Below, piece after piece: positions 11,347 to 22,125 of a DNA stretch of 64,000 nt. Source of the DNA: Agarophyton chilense (Eukaryota > Rhodophyta > Florideophyceae > Gracilariales > Gracilariaceae); assembly GCA_030374765.1 (NCBI GenBank), contig JARGXX010000092.1, positions 992,001 to 1,056,000 on the forward strand, given 5' to 3'. Position 1 is the stretch's first letter; each line of letters begins with the position of its first letter. Position numbers and translations under genes: made by a program. The notes below the pieces were generated by a model. That model was not told the DNA's origin. It searched no databases and worked only from the letters and a program-made list of their open reading frames with translations.

Positions 11347-12142
11347 TGCCGTTAGCGACTAGCAATCCACGGGATTCGTACATCCGAGTATTCGGTTGAA
11401 TTACCACGAGTCCGTGTCGTTTTGTTCTTGCTTGAACCCAAGTTTGGGTTTGCGCCTTCAGCATGGCACTCTTCGCTACTCGAATCTTCGGCGAGACACG
11501 TCCTCGAGATTTCACGTATTCCATAGATGGTGGAAGTAGAAGTGCTTCAGAGCAACGATGCATTGGCTTGCGAACAATTTGTACCATTGATCCATCGTCT
11601 AGTTTCACTAGTTTTCTTCGCGGGCGAATGGCTTCGACAAACTTGTCGCAATAATCACATCCCAGTACCACTGGTGCAGCTAACGTCTTACAGACGATGA
11701 AGTCGATTAGGACTACAAAGCGTCCCAAACGCACCACGAGTCGAACTGTTCCCAGTGTCTTCACAGCATTTTTGTTGGCATCCCGGATGTCCGGTAAAGG
11801 ACCGTATCGAATACGTTCTAAGTCAGCAGGAGCGAGCTCCGATCCCCGTATAAAGTTCGGACCAGCACCTGTGTCAAGGATACTCAATCGACGAGATAAC
11901 AGATTCCTGTCAGAGCCGATGTCGGCATAGACCTTATAGTTTCTTTTAGATATTACCATGAGGTAACTTTCCCGTTTTGACGGACAAATACAACGTCTCC
12001 AAGGACGATGTAACTCACAGTCAAACTGTACTCGCTTTCCGTCCGGCGGATTGATTCCGTACGGCGGAAATTTGAAAGGCCTCAAGAAAATCTTGGGCTT
12101 CCAAGCGCGGGAGCAGGGAGGCGAGCTCTCCCTGGTCAGCAC
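11300..12142 (-). pseudogene. Gypsy-1 protease region (copy 1)
   Basis: Retropepsin-like aspartic protease that would process Gag-Pol. The active-site motif is LDTGAGPNFI, followed by a hydrophobic LGTVRLVVRLGRFVVLIDFIV strand-rich block and the second conserved glycine segment VVLGCDYCDKFVEAI. The same region in copy 2 ends at the LTR-2a junction at 55759. This frame has no obvious ATG near its beginning, as expected for a domain made by frameshifting from gag. Confidence 0.85.
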
Positions 12143-12324
12143 TACGGGATCGACTAGTGCCGACCCCCTAGGAGCTCCCTCACTTATTTTTCCGGTTGCC
12201 CCGGCTGATTCGCCTCAAAGGCGCCTCTTCCTACCGGGGTTCCGGGTTGTAACACTTCAGCATTCTGAGCAACCGGCTTGTCCGTCCGGCGCATTGGTGT
12301 CTGAGAAAACCAACTTTTGGCGTT

Positions 12325-14338
12325 TCAATACATGCCCGCCGGTACGCGGCTCCTTTCCTCTTCTGAGAGTGCTTCATAATTCGTCATGATAGTACTCAGA
12401 TCCTTTGCAGGAAGCGTGCATTCTGTACTCAAATGGCGTTTTCCATAACATGAATAACATATCAAACCGTCACGAAGGTTGGTCAACATAGGTTTTGAAC
12501 GGTATGCCGTGCGAGTATCCACCCATCCGGGTTTCCCGTTCTTAAAACCTCCTTGTGGAGGCACCGTGTAGGGACGGTACATAAGGCGACGGCCCTCCGT
12601 AGCCATTAGGGCTTCCTCGTCCTGAGACTCCGAGTGTGGGAGATCCACTGTAGGTACAGAAGAGTCCGTATATTCCATTAAATGGACCGCCTTCTCATGC
12701 GAATCACTCCCTTTGGGTGCCAACGAAGAATCTCGTGAGTGCACTGGAGATTCTAGATGTAGCAGTTTGCTGCGCTGATTAACTCTGGCGGAGATCTTCT
12801 CCTTACCCATTGAGGTTCCAAAAGCCACTGAACGACGGGGGCTACCACGCGCTCTGGCCGCGTCTCCTTCAGCTTTCGCAAACTGAACTAACTCCAAAAA
12901 GGAGACTCTTCCATGCTTCTCTCGATATCGACCTACCAACGACTTGATGCTCGGGTCCAGCCCATCGATGTACAAGGTAATCTTGTCCTCCGTCGAGTGG
13001 ACGTTTCCACAGCGGACTGAAGCTTTCTTAAGCCTTGAGCTGTACTCAGCTTCGCCCTCCTCAGGCTTTTGGGTCACATCCCTTAGGTCCAGGATCGCCT
13101 GATGTATCGCGTTTGAAGTCGCGTAACTGCGCAGCAAATAATGCACCGCCTCTGGCCTTGAGGTAACGCCGCCTTCATCGGCTGTCAATGATCCGCATAC
13201 GGAACGATATTGCTCTAAAGCAAAACCCTTCAAGAAAGTGTGGTAAAGACACAAATGCCTGTGGTTCACTAATCTCTAGAGTGTCTGCTTCAGCTACGAA
13301 TCGAGTGAGAAACTCGATAAAGAGAATGGGGGTTTTCCCATCAAGTGTTAAATCATTAAGGCCGATCTTCAATCTTTTGATGTGATCCTTCACCTTCGCG
13401 GTTTCGTGTCCTGAGCTCTTCTTGCTCTTCACCTTCAGACGGTAGTACCTGTAATTCAGGACCTTCCGATAAAGCGGATTCGTGCACGGGAGCACCTTCA
13501 ATCCTCTGTAAGGTGAGCCTTTTTTTCTCATTAACCACGAAGACGTGTTCTTCTTCCGAGATCGGGACCTTCGATGACCATCATCACTGTCGTCGTCATC
13601 TGCCGTATCTGAATCATCAGAATCATCAGTACTGGAACTGAAGCCCTCCGTACTTGACGATTCATCACTCGAATGACGTGCGGACTTCCGCTTCTTACGT
13701 CGTGACTTCGACTTCTTCGAACGAGCTTCCTTCAAAGGAGCTCCTTCCTCTTCCAGCAAGACTGGTTTAGTAGCAGTCTGCGCATGAACTGCCTCCTCCA
13801 GGCGTTCTAAACGAGGGTTAAATCGAGTGAGGACTTCCTCTACATTCACGGCTAAGCTGTGTCGCGCATCAGGCGTATTCCCGTACCTCTCCAGTAGATG
13901 GTTCAAATCCTCACGTAGTGTTTTAACTGATGCAGAGACCTGCTTCCCATCATCTTGACGAATGAGTGCTTGATGCGCACTGCGTAATTGTTCGACAGCA
14001 GCGATAAGAGCAGCGATATGCGACCCCAACGCAACCATGCTCACACGCGAAGCGCTTGACTCAGACTTGAGACGACGCACTTCCCTGCGCAAATCATCCT
14101 CTTCTTGAGGTCCGACGACCTCAGGGTCAACTACGGCTTCTGTGGTGGGCGTGACTGCCGCTGCCACAGGGGCCGGTACATCCGAGAGATCTCGTTCACC
14201 ATTCACCGAGCGTGAGCGGGACATCGCTTGACGATACAGCCGCTCTCCGGCTTCAAAAAATGAGGCGAGCCTCGGCTTCGGGGGTGGTCCCGCAGAACTG
14301 GGGCGACCAGTACTGGACTGGCTTCGGGTCTTCAGCAT
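12325..14338 (-). pseudogene. Gypsy-1 gag (copy 1)
   Basis: Structural gag of about 670 residues, homologous throughout to the intact copy at 52977-55130. The start at 14338 is the first ATG (MLKTRSQSS). One frameshift near 13230 separates the N-terminal part (coiled-coil-like, then lysine/serine-rich and aspartate/serine-rich tracts) from the C-terminal part carrying the zinc knuckle C-YS-C-YGKR-H-LSTE-C. The C-terminus is also cut by a TGA at 12325 where copy 2 has tryptophan. Confidence 0.9.
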
Positions 14339-14533
14339 CCTAGACCAAACCTGAGTCCAGGTGCGAACCAAATGGTGTCTTCGACTTCTCGACCACGTGT
14401 TCAACCACGATGAATTCCGCAATTGCCGGAGGTGGTTCGATAAACAATAACTGTAGTGATTCCACTTCTTCCAAGTATCGATATCGAATCCACGTTCCAG
14501 GAACGAATTGTTCAGTGCAGCTGACCACAGTGG

Positions 14534-14551
14534 TTCTAAGTCGGGAGAGCA
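14534..14551 (-). other. Primer-binding site, Gypsy-1 copy 1
   Basis: TGCTCTCCCGACTTAGAA two bases inside the 5' LTR, one mismatch from the TGGTCTCCCGACTTAGAA of copy 2. It is complementary to a tRNA 3' end (see the site at 52764). Confidence 0.7.
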
Positions 14552-14553
14552 CT

Positions 14554-15269
14554 TGTAGTATCCGCTCTAACTGAGAGAGCAGACACCTGCGACCGAGTTC
14601 GGACTGCCGATGGGTCGGTTGCGGCGAAGGAAAAAGGGTGGTAGAGCTACAACACCAGCGAGGTGGAAGTGGGATGTAAGGCCACTACTCGCCAGCGAGG
14701 GTGAACAGTGCAACTGTAAAACGTTGATGGAACGTAGGTACGAGACGTCTCGTGAAGTGGCTGGGGGCTGACTATCTATTATAGCTCGTCCGGATCTCCG
14801 GTTAAGGAATCCCAAGCAAGGAACAGAATAGTCATGATGCCCATGTTGTCTCCTTTACTTGGAGTCGGCGCTCACCTCTGGTACACTATATACTGTGTAC
14901 CAGGGTGAGTGCCCAAATAAATATATAAATAATACCCAGTGGTCAGCCGCTTAGCCAAACCACTGTATGGGTATGGTCCCTAATGGACGTCTAGTTACAA
15001 AGGGTAGTAAAGCCCTCCAGGTGGATCACCACTACATGTGCCGTTGCCAATATGGCCTTCCCCTAGGAAGGGTCGCAACTATGCGCGCGCCGTGGTGAGC
15101 CCCTCGACCCATGACGCCACGTGTTCCATTAAGACATTCTGCCTGTAGGCATCCTATGCGGGATGCCGTTTCATATCAAAATGCTGATGATAACACTCAC
15201 TTATGAGTTCCAACCGCGACTTCGCGAAAACCCAACCTATCGGATTCCCCGACGTAGTATAATACTACA
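14554..15269 (-). repeat. Gypsy-1 copy 1, 5' LTR
   Basis: 716 bp, beginning TGTAGTATTATACTACG at 15269 and ending GGATACTACA at 14554 on the minus strand (TG..CA). It carries the palindrome at 14871-14909, an AT-rich TATA-like tract (tatttatatatttattt) just upstream of it on the sense strand, and a further imperfect inverted repeat at 14933-14973 (tacccAGTGGT and ACCACTgtatgggta). Confidence 0.92.
14871..14909. promoter_or_regulatory. Palindrome around a TATA-like core, Gypsy-1 5' LTR
   Basis: Arms CTCACCTCTGGTACAC and GTGTACCAGGGTGAG around TATATACT. It lies mid-LTR, downstream of the TATA-like tract on the sense strand, so it could be a dimeric factor site or a hairpin at the start of the transcript. 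Confidence 0.6.
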
Positions 15270-15995
15270 TTTTCTATCCATTTGATTTTCATGATGGCGT
15301 TCCCGGCGAGGGGAGGGTAATACCGCTGCTCCTGGGAGTTCGGTAGGGGGTCGCCATACGGACGCCGGATGGTTAACTTGTGGAGTAGTCCTAGGGACCG
15401 GTTTGCCTGACTGGCTGGTTACTACTCCTTGAACCACCTGAACGAGGGAGTCTTTGAATAGCTCAGACTCCATGACCTTAGGGATGATTCGCGTAACGAG
15501 GTAATCCGTATGGTCAGCGATCGCCGTATCGAGTCGCATGTCCAAAATGGAATCCATGTGGGCTGAGCAGATCTCACGGAGACGGGGCCAGAGAAGGTTT
15601 GCAAGCCCAGCGGAAATGTTCTCTCTGATTCCTTCGGTCATACGGGGTTCTTCTTTGGGTGTTACTGGCCTAGAGGTGGCCCTGGTGAGGCGTCCTCGTA
15701 AACGCGCTGATACCGTTGGTTCTCGGCGAATCCTTTCAGGGTCGTCCATGGGAGTCAGTACTCCTTGCAGCTGGCTTCTCGTGCTCCTGCAGTCGGTAAT
15801 ATTATCAAGCTGAGGTTCAGGAGATATCGACAGAGTTGCAGTTGCAATCATTCCTGCCGTAGGAGTCCTATGGTTGGGTCGGTTGGGTGTGTTTCCTGCT
15901 TCCGTAATGGCGGTTGTTTCTATACTTCTGGTCCGTTGGGAAATTAAACCAAATGTTAGAATCCGGATAATTCTTCGTTCCAGTGGTCCGTTCAA
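15270..15995 (-). pseudogene. Gypsy-2 gag N-terminal fragment (copy 1)
   Basis: An open frame of about 240 residues truncated by Gypsy-1. It shares clear blocks with the copy at 33603-34285: RSQLQGVLTPMDDPERIRRE, RLRGRLTRATSRP, DTAIADHTDYLVTRIIPKVMES and VQVVQGVVTSQSGKPVPRTT. The assignment to gag rests on its position directly after an LTR and primer site; no zinc knuckle is reached before the break. The frame itself has no stop here. Confidence 0.65.
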
Positions 15996-16008
15996 TTATT
16001 CCAAAGGT

Positions 16009-16026
16009 TTCTAAGTCGGGAGACCA
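16009..16026 (-). other. Primer-binding site, Gypsy-2 copy 1
   Basis: TGGTCTCCCGACTTAGAA immediately inside the LTR, identical over 18 bases to the Gypsy-1 copy 2 site at 52764-52781. Confidence 0.8.
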
Positions 16027-16029
16027 AAA

Positions 16030-16445
16030 TGTAACGCAATGACGAGTGGGTAAGCGTACAGGTCTTGACCGGTGGTAGCGTGGTAGAGAGGATCCTATGG
16101 TTCTAACCCTTGATGGCGCCACTCCCAGAGTACTTGGTGCAATGGGCTGGCGTTTACGGCGTATTACTACAGGTTGGAGCTACGGAAACGATGGCTTGGA
16201 GACCAAAGGGTGGAACTAATATACCAAAGAGGGTTATTTTGTATCCTAACGATACCTACCTTACTCTGAAAGAGAAGCGTCACTCGAGCCAAGTAAATAG
16301 TAATGGCGAGGCGCTGGAATTTCCTTGGCACTATAATGCCAATCTATTACACTAATTAAAATAAAATAATAATATCAATGAGCCGAGCTGAGGTCAGCCC
16401 GTCCACCTGTCGTCTGTAAGATACCTCAGGCCCCGGCGGCTTACA
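16030..16445 (-). repeat. Gypsy-2 LTR (copy 1)
   Basis: 416 bp on the minus strand, from TGTAAGCCGCC at 16445 to CGTTACA at 16030. Matches the plus-strand LTR at 33089-33477 (ggcctgaggtatcttacaga, an AT-rich ttattttaattagtgtaat tract, cttggctcgagtg). Confidence 0.85.
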
Positions 16446-17545
16446 GGGCTCAAGCTTTATCGTCTCTCCTTCACAGTCCGAAGAGCTTGGTCGAGTCCCA
16501 GATCAAGCATCCCCCGCCCGTCTGGAACATCTACAATTGTCCGATGGTCTCTGACGTAACAACTCCGACGCCATCTGGACCCCAGACGAAGCGTCCAACA
16601 TCCCACTCAGGTTGTGCATCATCGCGCACACTGGTCCGAGCGGAAACTGTGCCTCAGACGCTAAGGATAAAGTGCTACGAACTCAGTTTGTTTGGTCTAC
16701 GTTCACTTCCGATGTACGTACGTTCGTTCCACTTAACGCTTCCGTATACTTTTTTGAGTAACGGTGCTGTGGAGCGGCTCTGCAATGAGCTAGTACGAAC
16801 GTTCCGATCGGTCACTTCTGAGCTGCATATGGACTTCAAGGAGTGGTCGGACTTCCTGCGCCTCGTCCAATCTGTCCTCAATAATGTTTCGTTCCCTGAC
16901 CGATAGATTGTCGCGCAACTTACGGCATTCACGGGAAAAGATTCTACACCTCCTATCGAAGCCTCTTTGCGATCGACGAACCTGGCTCCGCTTTCGGTCT
17001 CAGAACCTATGATCGAACAAACAATCAAAGTTCAAAAGCTTCAGAAATGCGTTGCCAAGCTGCATCCGCTCGTGAAACTCTCCCTCCAGTCCAACCGCGA
17101 ACCTGCTCGTCGATCGGCCAGCAACGTCAAACTGCCCAAGTTTACTGAAGGCGACTACGTTCTTGTTTCCTGGTCTGAATTTCATGCCGGCGAGAAGCTT
17201 GCGCTTTGATGGCGTGGGTCTCGTTGCATTTTTCGTATGATCAGCGACTTCGTCTACATTGTAGAAAACCTGCGCAATGGTGCGCTCACGGACGTGAATG
17301 CGTGGTCCCTTCGTTTCTAATCAGACTTTAAAATCGACAAACGTGCGGTGATGCCACATTTTTCATCCTCGGAGATTGACATGCCCATCGCGTGCCTGGT
17401 ACACGTGGCGGACAGGACCAACGGTGTTTTTATCGCCATCTAGTGGCACAAACTACCATTGAAGAAAGTCACGCTCGAAAAGATCGAACAGATATGTGAA
17501 GACGTCCCGCGGTTGGTTGTCGAACTACTGGATCGTCGATAAAAT
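16446..17545 (+). pseudogene. Gypsy-3 integrase remnant
   Basis: A decayed Ty3/gypsy integrase C-terminal half spread over several frames. Readable blocks are IIAHTGPSGN (zinc-finger region), LRTQFVWSTFTSDVRTFV, SNGAVERLCNELVRTFRS (catalytic glutamate), KEWSDFLRLVQSVLN, AQLTAFTGKDSTPP, FTEGDYVLVSW, RMISDFVYIVENLRNG and a C-terminal EDVPRLVVELL. The order and wording recall a gypsy lineage common in oomycetes and other protists, with a short chromodomain-like tail, but this is from memory of the family and unverified. Stops at 16906 and 17209 and several frame changes make it dead. No LTR was assigned. Confidence 0.7.
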
Positions 17546-19036
17546 TGTGCAAAACTCTGCGAGCACACGCGATGAGTTGCTACTTTGAGGGTTTATCCAA
17601 AAAATACAAAACATTCTTATTGTTGATACGAACATCACTTTGGTGCGAAAGTTGTAAGTGACGGCGTACCGCGACATCTTTCTTTCTCCAGAGGGGCCCT
17701 TAATTCTGTTTCGGTACTTTGCTTCGGCAGATCATTCTCGTAGACCGATGGTACGGACGTTTAGCTCTTGAAATACTACCCGTTAATGCAGGGCGTACTC
17801 AAACCGTTGTTTTCTGAGTTCTTAACCCCGCAAACACAAATAATCTCTCAAAAAGAAAATTTTGGGGTGTGTAAGGCTATTTTCTTTGCTCTATAAACCA
17901 TATTTGGGCAATTAATGTATTGATTGCCCTGCTGTGACATCTATATATTTGCACGAACGAGCATAGACTCGGGCTGCTTTATTTTTAAGCCAAGTACGTT
18001 TGATTTTATTTTTCTTCTCTTTACCGTTCTCAACATCTTTCAAGGGAACTTAATATAGCAGTAACCAGCTTGATACAATCTTATGAACGCTATTTTTCAA
18101 AATAGCCACGAAGTATACCGGAGAGCTAGCATTGTGTTGTAAATGACTCTACGTTTGCTAATAATTGCCAGTTTTGTTCACAATTAGAGATCAAACAGTG
18201 AGTTTGTGTTATAAAGTCAAAAAATAAACACAAACATGCTCACTGTACTTCTTAGAAGCATACCACGACGTTGCATGGCTGCAATTAGAAAAAAGTAATT
18301 GAACTCTTATTCTGTTCCTCTGGGCTAAAAATAAAAGATCGATCTTTTACTTTTGACGTGGGCATTATATGCTATTCTGTACCTGCCGTTCTTTAAGTGC
18401 GCTTTTTAGTAAGAAAGAGTTCATAAATCCTATTTTAATCATGTTTCCGGCTTTTTTACCGTGTTCAAGAGTTACCATTCTACTTTTGTGTCCCCTACCT
18501 ACCAGGTTTGTGGGGTGTTCTTACACTTGCACACCATTGTACCTTTCAAAAAATAATCAATTTCGACTTGTGGCGTCGGTCGTATAGACATTAGGAACTA
18601 TGTGTACAGCCTGTGCAGGTGTGCGCGATGCACAACGACGACAGATGTTGAGCCTCACTTCACCTGGCACGAAGACCATACTGTACTCTTCCCAAAAGCA
18701 TCACGCCCCGTGAGATGATTGATGAGACGCAGCCAAAATATTTTGAAATACCATCCAATCATTTTTTATGCAAGTCCATATTGACTGCATCCCACCACTC
18801 AGACAGCCAACCAAACGATTGATCTTGGCTTCTACCACCCGACGACCCTGTGATGGGATCAACTGCCTTCTCTAGCGTAAGCAAACTGGTGCTCAGCCGA
18901 CCCCTGACATCACCCTTTTTAAGTAAACTCCACTAACTCCTCCGATACTGCCGCTCCATCACATTCTTCTCCGCTATCTCCATTACCGTCTTGTCCAGTG
19001 GATGCTGTCGGAGTGATTGTCCATTGTCCATTCAAA
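17546..19036. other. Gene-free flank upstream of the GRP94 gene
   Basis: AT-richer, with no convincing coding frame on either strand. One inverted repeat at 18196-18245 pairs CAGTGAG..TTTGTGTT with AACACAAAC..CTCACTG. The last 130 bases before the GRP94 start are pyrimidine-rich. No transcription factor site could be assigned with confidence. Confidence 0.5.
18196..18245. repeat. Imperfect inverted repeat
   Basis: The arm CAGTGAGTTTGTGTT is repeated inverted as AACACAAAC-ATG-CTCACTG, with a 3-4 base bulge and a loop of about 12 AT-rich bases. Could be a hairpin or a small transposon relic. No second copy was noticed in the window. Confidence 0.5.
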
Positions 19037-21553
19037 ATGTCGTCGAAATTCTTTTTCCTGTCCATCCTACTGCTCACGTTGTTCTCTGTATCTCTTGCTG
19101 ATTCCACTATCAATGTCGGCAATATCGAATCGGGCAAGCTTAAAGGCGACTCCATTTCAGGCCACCCAGATGCTGAGAAGTTTGAATTCCAGGCTGAGGT
19201 AAATCGTCTCATGGACATCATCATCAATTCTCTGTACTCGAACCGCGATGTATTCCTTCGCGAGCTTATCTCCAACGCCTCTGATGCCTTGGACAAGATT
19301 CGCTTCCTTGCCTTGAGCAACCCAAAACTACTTGGTGAGGGAGATGCTGCGAAACTGGAGATCAGGGTGCGTGCAAACAAGGACGCTGGCGTTCTAGAGA
19401 TCATAGACTCAGGTGTTGGCATGACAAAAGACGATCTCATCAAGAATTTGGGAACTATTGCGAAAAGTGGAACCAACGCATTCCTGCAGAAGGCAGCTGA
19501 GGCGAAAGACACTTCCAACCTTATTGGCCAGTTTGGTGTGGGCTTTTATTCTGCCTATCTTGTTGCCGACCAAGTCACAGTTACGACCAAGCACAACGAC
19601 GACAAGCAATATATTTGGGAAAGTGGTGCAGAGCAAACCTTCACTATTTACGAAGATAAAGCCGGCGAACCATTACAAAGAGGCACCAAACTCACCTTGC
19701 ACCTCAAGGACGACGCCAGAGATTATTTGGAAGAGCACAGGCTCAAGGATCTCATCACTCGCTACTCGCAATTCATCAATTTTCCTATCTACCTTGAGAC
19801 CACCGAGGAGATTGAGGTTGAGGTCAACGAGGATGACGAAACCCACGAAGAGAATAAAGATGGTGAGGAATTAAAGGCTGATGACGATGAAAAGGTAGAA
19901 GGTGAGAAGAAAGAAGAATCCAAGGATGGGAGTGAACGCCCTGATGATGAGGATGAAGACATCAAAGTCTCCGATGGGGACGCCGATGAGGAGAAGAAGC
20001 CGAAGACCAGAACAGAACAGAAAAAGAGTTGGACTCTTGTCAACGAGAACAAGCCTATCTGGACTCGCGATCCAAACGATATCTCAGAAGAGGATTACAC
20101 CACTTTCTACGAGGGTATTGCCAAGCTGCCTGGAAAGCCGCTGGCGCGCTCTCACTTTAAAGGAGAGGGTGACGTCGAGTTCAAGAGCATTCTTTATATT
20201 CCAGACAAACCACCGGTTGGATTGTACAGCGGCAACAACGAGGAAGAGAAGGATGCCATCAAGCTGTACGTCAGACGAGTGCTTGTGACGGATAAGTTTG
20301 AGTATGCACTTCTTCCCAGATTCCTTGGCTTTCTGGTTGGTATCGTGGACAGTGATGACATCCCCATCAACGTGTCACGGGAGATGCTGCAACAAAGCAA
20401 AACACTAGATATCATCAAGAGAAAACTGGTTCGCAAAGCATTGGATATGATCCGCTCGCTTATGAAGCAGGATGAAGAGGCTGTTGAGAAGGACGAGAAG
20501 GAGAAGGAAGATGGCGACGAGGGCGAAAAGAAGATGAAACCCAAGAGCAAGTACATTGACTTCTGGAACAAGTATGGTAAGAGCATTAAGCTAGGTGTGA
20601 TTGAAGACCGTTCGAATAGGGAGCGCATTGCGAAACTTTTGCGTTTTCGCACCTCCAAAACCAACAGCGATGATCCATACGACTGGGCTTCGCTTGATGA
20701 CTACATGTCCAGAATGAAGGACGATCAGGACCAAATCTACTACCACTCTGGTTCTGACCTTGCGTCGGTTCAGGAGAGTCCTTTCCTCGAAAAGCTGTTA
20801 AAGAAAGGCTACGAGGTTGTGTATCTCACAGAGCCAATTGACGAACACATGATCATGAACTTGCCAGACTACGACGGCACGAAATTCATGTCCATCTCCA
20901 AGGACAACTTCAAGTTTGGAGAAAAGGATCAGGAAGAGGAGAAGGCGAAGAGCAAGGCGTTGAAGAAGAAGTTCAGGCCGCTGACTAAGTTTCTGAAGGA
21001 GAAACTCGGAGACAAGGTCTCCAAGGTGAAGATATCAAACCGACTGAGCCAGAGCGTGTGCGTTTTGTCTACAGATCAATTTGGATACTCTGCGCGCATG
21101 GAAATCATCATGAAGGCACAAGCGTTTGCTGATCCGGATTCGTTTTCGTACATGACGCCCAAGGCAAAAATCATGGAGCTGAACCCGCATCACCCCATTG
21201 TGAAGGAAATGTTGAGCATGGTAACAGAGGGCGGACAGGAGGAGCGCGCGGCGGAGCTCGGACATCTGGTGTACGACACAGCATTGGTCTCTTCTGGTTA
21301 TCTGATGCAGGACAACTCAGACTACGCCAAGAGAATGTATAAGTGGATTGGGGAGAGCGTAGGTGTGGACAGTGAGGCACCTGTGGAAGAGGAGTATCCT
21401 GAAGAAGAGGAGGGTGAAGGCGGCGAGCAGGAATCCGGGGACGATAGCGACGAAGAGCACCCCGAGGACGGATTCATGGAGTTCAACGGGGAAAAGTTGA
21501 ACATGGACGCGGGTTTGTCAGACGACGATGCCATCGAAAAGGATGAGCTGTAG
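19037..21553 (+). CDS. HSP90B1: Endoplasmin (GRP94), ER HSP90 chaperone
   Basis: An 838-residue ATP-dependent chaperone of the ER lumen that folds secreted and membrane proteins. The start chosen is ATG 19037 (context caaaATG), because it begins a clean signal peptide (residues 1-21, MSSKFFFLSILLLTLFSVSLA); the only in-frame extension upstream begins with GTG. The N-terminal ATPase domain shows E76 and N80 in ELISNASDALD, D124 in IDSGVGM, and GQFGVGFYSAYLV from residue 164. A long acidic lysine/glutamate linker follows (about 260-330). The middle domain contains KPIWTRDPND and the conserved arginine R448 in NVSREMLQQSKTL. The C-terminal dimerisation domain ends in an acidic tail and KDEL (835-838), the ER retrieval signal, which separates it from cytosolic HSP90 (MEEVD) and organellar forms. 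Full length, uninterrupted and without introns. Confidence 0.97.
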   Translation: MSSKFFFLSILLLTLFSVSLADSTINVGNIESGKLKGDSISGHPDAEKFEFQAEVNRLMDIIINSLYSNRDVFLRELISNASDALDKIRFLALSNPKLLGEGDAAKLEIRVRANKDAGVLEIIDSGVGMTKDDLIKNLGTIAKSGTNAFLQKAAEAKDTSNLIGQFGVGFYSAYLVADQVTVTTKHNDDKQYIWESGAEQTFTIYEDKAGEPLQRGTKLTLHLKDDARDYLEEHRLKDLITRYSQFINFPIYLETTEEIEVEVNEDDETHEENKDGEELKADDDEKVEGEKKEESKDGSERPDDEDEDIKVSDGDADEEKKPKTRTEQKKSWTLVNENKPIWTRDPNDISEEDYTTFYEGIAKLPGKPLARSHFKGEGDVEFKSILYIPDKPPVGLYSGNNEEEKDAIKLYVRRVLVTDKFEYALLPRFLGFLVGIVDSDDIPINVSREMLQQSKTLDIIKRKLVRKALDMIRSLMKQDEEAVEKDEKEKEDGDEGEKKMKPKSKYIDFWNKYGKSIKLGVIEDRSNRERIAKLLRFRTSKTNSDDPYDWASLDDYMSRMKDDQDQIYYHSGSDLASVQESPFLEKLLKKGYEVVYLTEPIDEHMIMNLPDYDGTKFMSISKDNFKFGEKDQEEEKAKSKALKKKFRPLTKFLKEKLGDKVSKVKISNRLSQSVCVLSTDQFGYSARMEIIMKAQAFADPDSFSYMTPKAKIMELNPHHPIVKEMLSMVTEGGQEERAAELGHLVYDTALVSSGYLMQDNSDYAKRMYKWIGESVGVDSEAPVEEEYPEEEEGEGGEQESGDDSDEEHPEDGFMEFNGEKLNMDAGLSDDDAIEKDEL

Positions 21554-22125
21554 TAAGAGGGTCGAGGTGAAAATTACTAACTCGTGCACACTGCGACGGA
21601 GAAGGTAGAGATTGATAGCATGAAAGACACGATCAAAGCCGCACAGCACTGCAGCGCGGCCGACGCGTTCGATTTGCGGCTCGGGCGTGGCTAAGTGGTA
21701 AAGAAGCACTTTGGTGCGGTGATGTGGCGGGGGTGGGCAGCGTGCGCTGAGCCAATGGCGCTTGCTTGGGCAGTTTTGCCTGGGGCGTTTCGCTTGGGGC
21801 GTTTCGCTTGTAGGGTTTCGCTTTGAGAAACACGTGCGATGGGAATGGCACGCGACGGCACTGTGCGCAGTCACTTCCCGCGCGCGGCGGCGCGTTCCAG
21901 CAGCGCTCCAGAGGCGTTCCAGTAGCGCGCAGTCGCGGCCTCAAAACACGCGCTGCGGCAACTTCGGTGGTTACTTGTCACGCGACTAAGTGCGACGCAG
22001 GCCCAAGCGCAAACCTTATCCTGAAACGCAAGGCGCGCCAAGAAGCGAAGCGCAAAGCACACTACCAACCGCAACACGCGCCACGAAGCGCAAGGCGAGA
22101 GCGAAACGCAAATCGCTTTACAATC
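21554..22125. other. Intergenic region with short direct repeats
   Basis: GC-rich spacer between the GRP94 stop and the next start. Contains GGGGCGTTTCGCTT twice in tandem (21782-21795, 21796-21809) with a third weaker copy after it, and several AAGCGCAA/AAACGCAA motifs at 22020-22115. A frame is open from 21823 into the next gene, but it has no ATG before 22126, so I leave it out of the coding region. Confidence 0.5.

Larger units (their letters stand above)
4553..15269 (-). mobile_element. Gypsy-1 copy 1, chromodomain Ty3/gypsy element with both LTRs
   Basis: A 10.7 kb minus-strand element with, in order, 5' LTR (14554-15269), primer site, gag, protease, RT-RNase H, integrase plus chromodomain, a set of short hairpins, an opposite-strand ORF and the 3' LTR (4553-5258). 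The order PR-RT-RH-IN is Ty3/gypsy and the C-terminal chromodomain is the chromovirus hallmark. Frameshifts in gag, protease and RT and an in-frame stop in integrase make it non-autonomous. By eye the two LTRs differ at about a dozen of the first 140 aligned bases, so the insertion is not recent. The flanking five bases differ, so no target duplication is visible. Confidence 0.9.
15270..16445 (-). mobile_element. Gypsy-2 copy 1, 5' end only
   Basis: A 5' LTR (16030-16445), primer site (16009-16026) and the beginning of gag (15270-15995). The downstream remainder is missing: gag is cut exactly at the 5' end of the Gypsy-1 LTR. The equivalent plus-strand copy is at 33089-34795. Confidence 0.8.

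Noticed and set aside
18998..19036. Extended N-terminus for the GRP94 gene
   Set aside because: The extension starts with GTG, lacks ATG, and would place 13 residues in front of a good signal peptide. ATG 19037 with A at -3 is preferred.
17546..19036. tRNA or other RNA gene in the host island flanks
   Set aside because: No T-loop/acceptor combination or other RNA-gene signature could be recognised by reading; a covariance-model scan would be needed.
21823..22125. N-terminal extension of the proline-rich protein by 101 residues
   Set aside because: The frame is open but starts with TTG; the first ATG is 22126, and the composition before it is unlike the protein.
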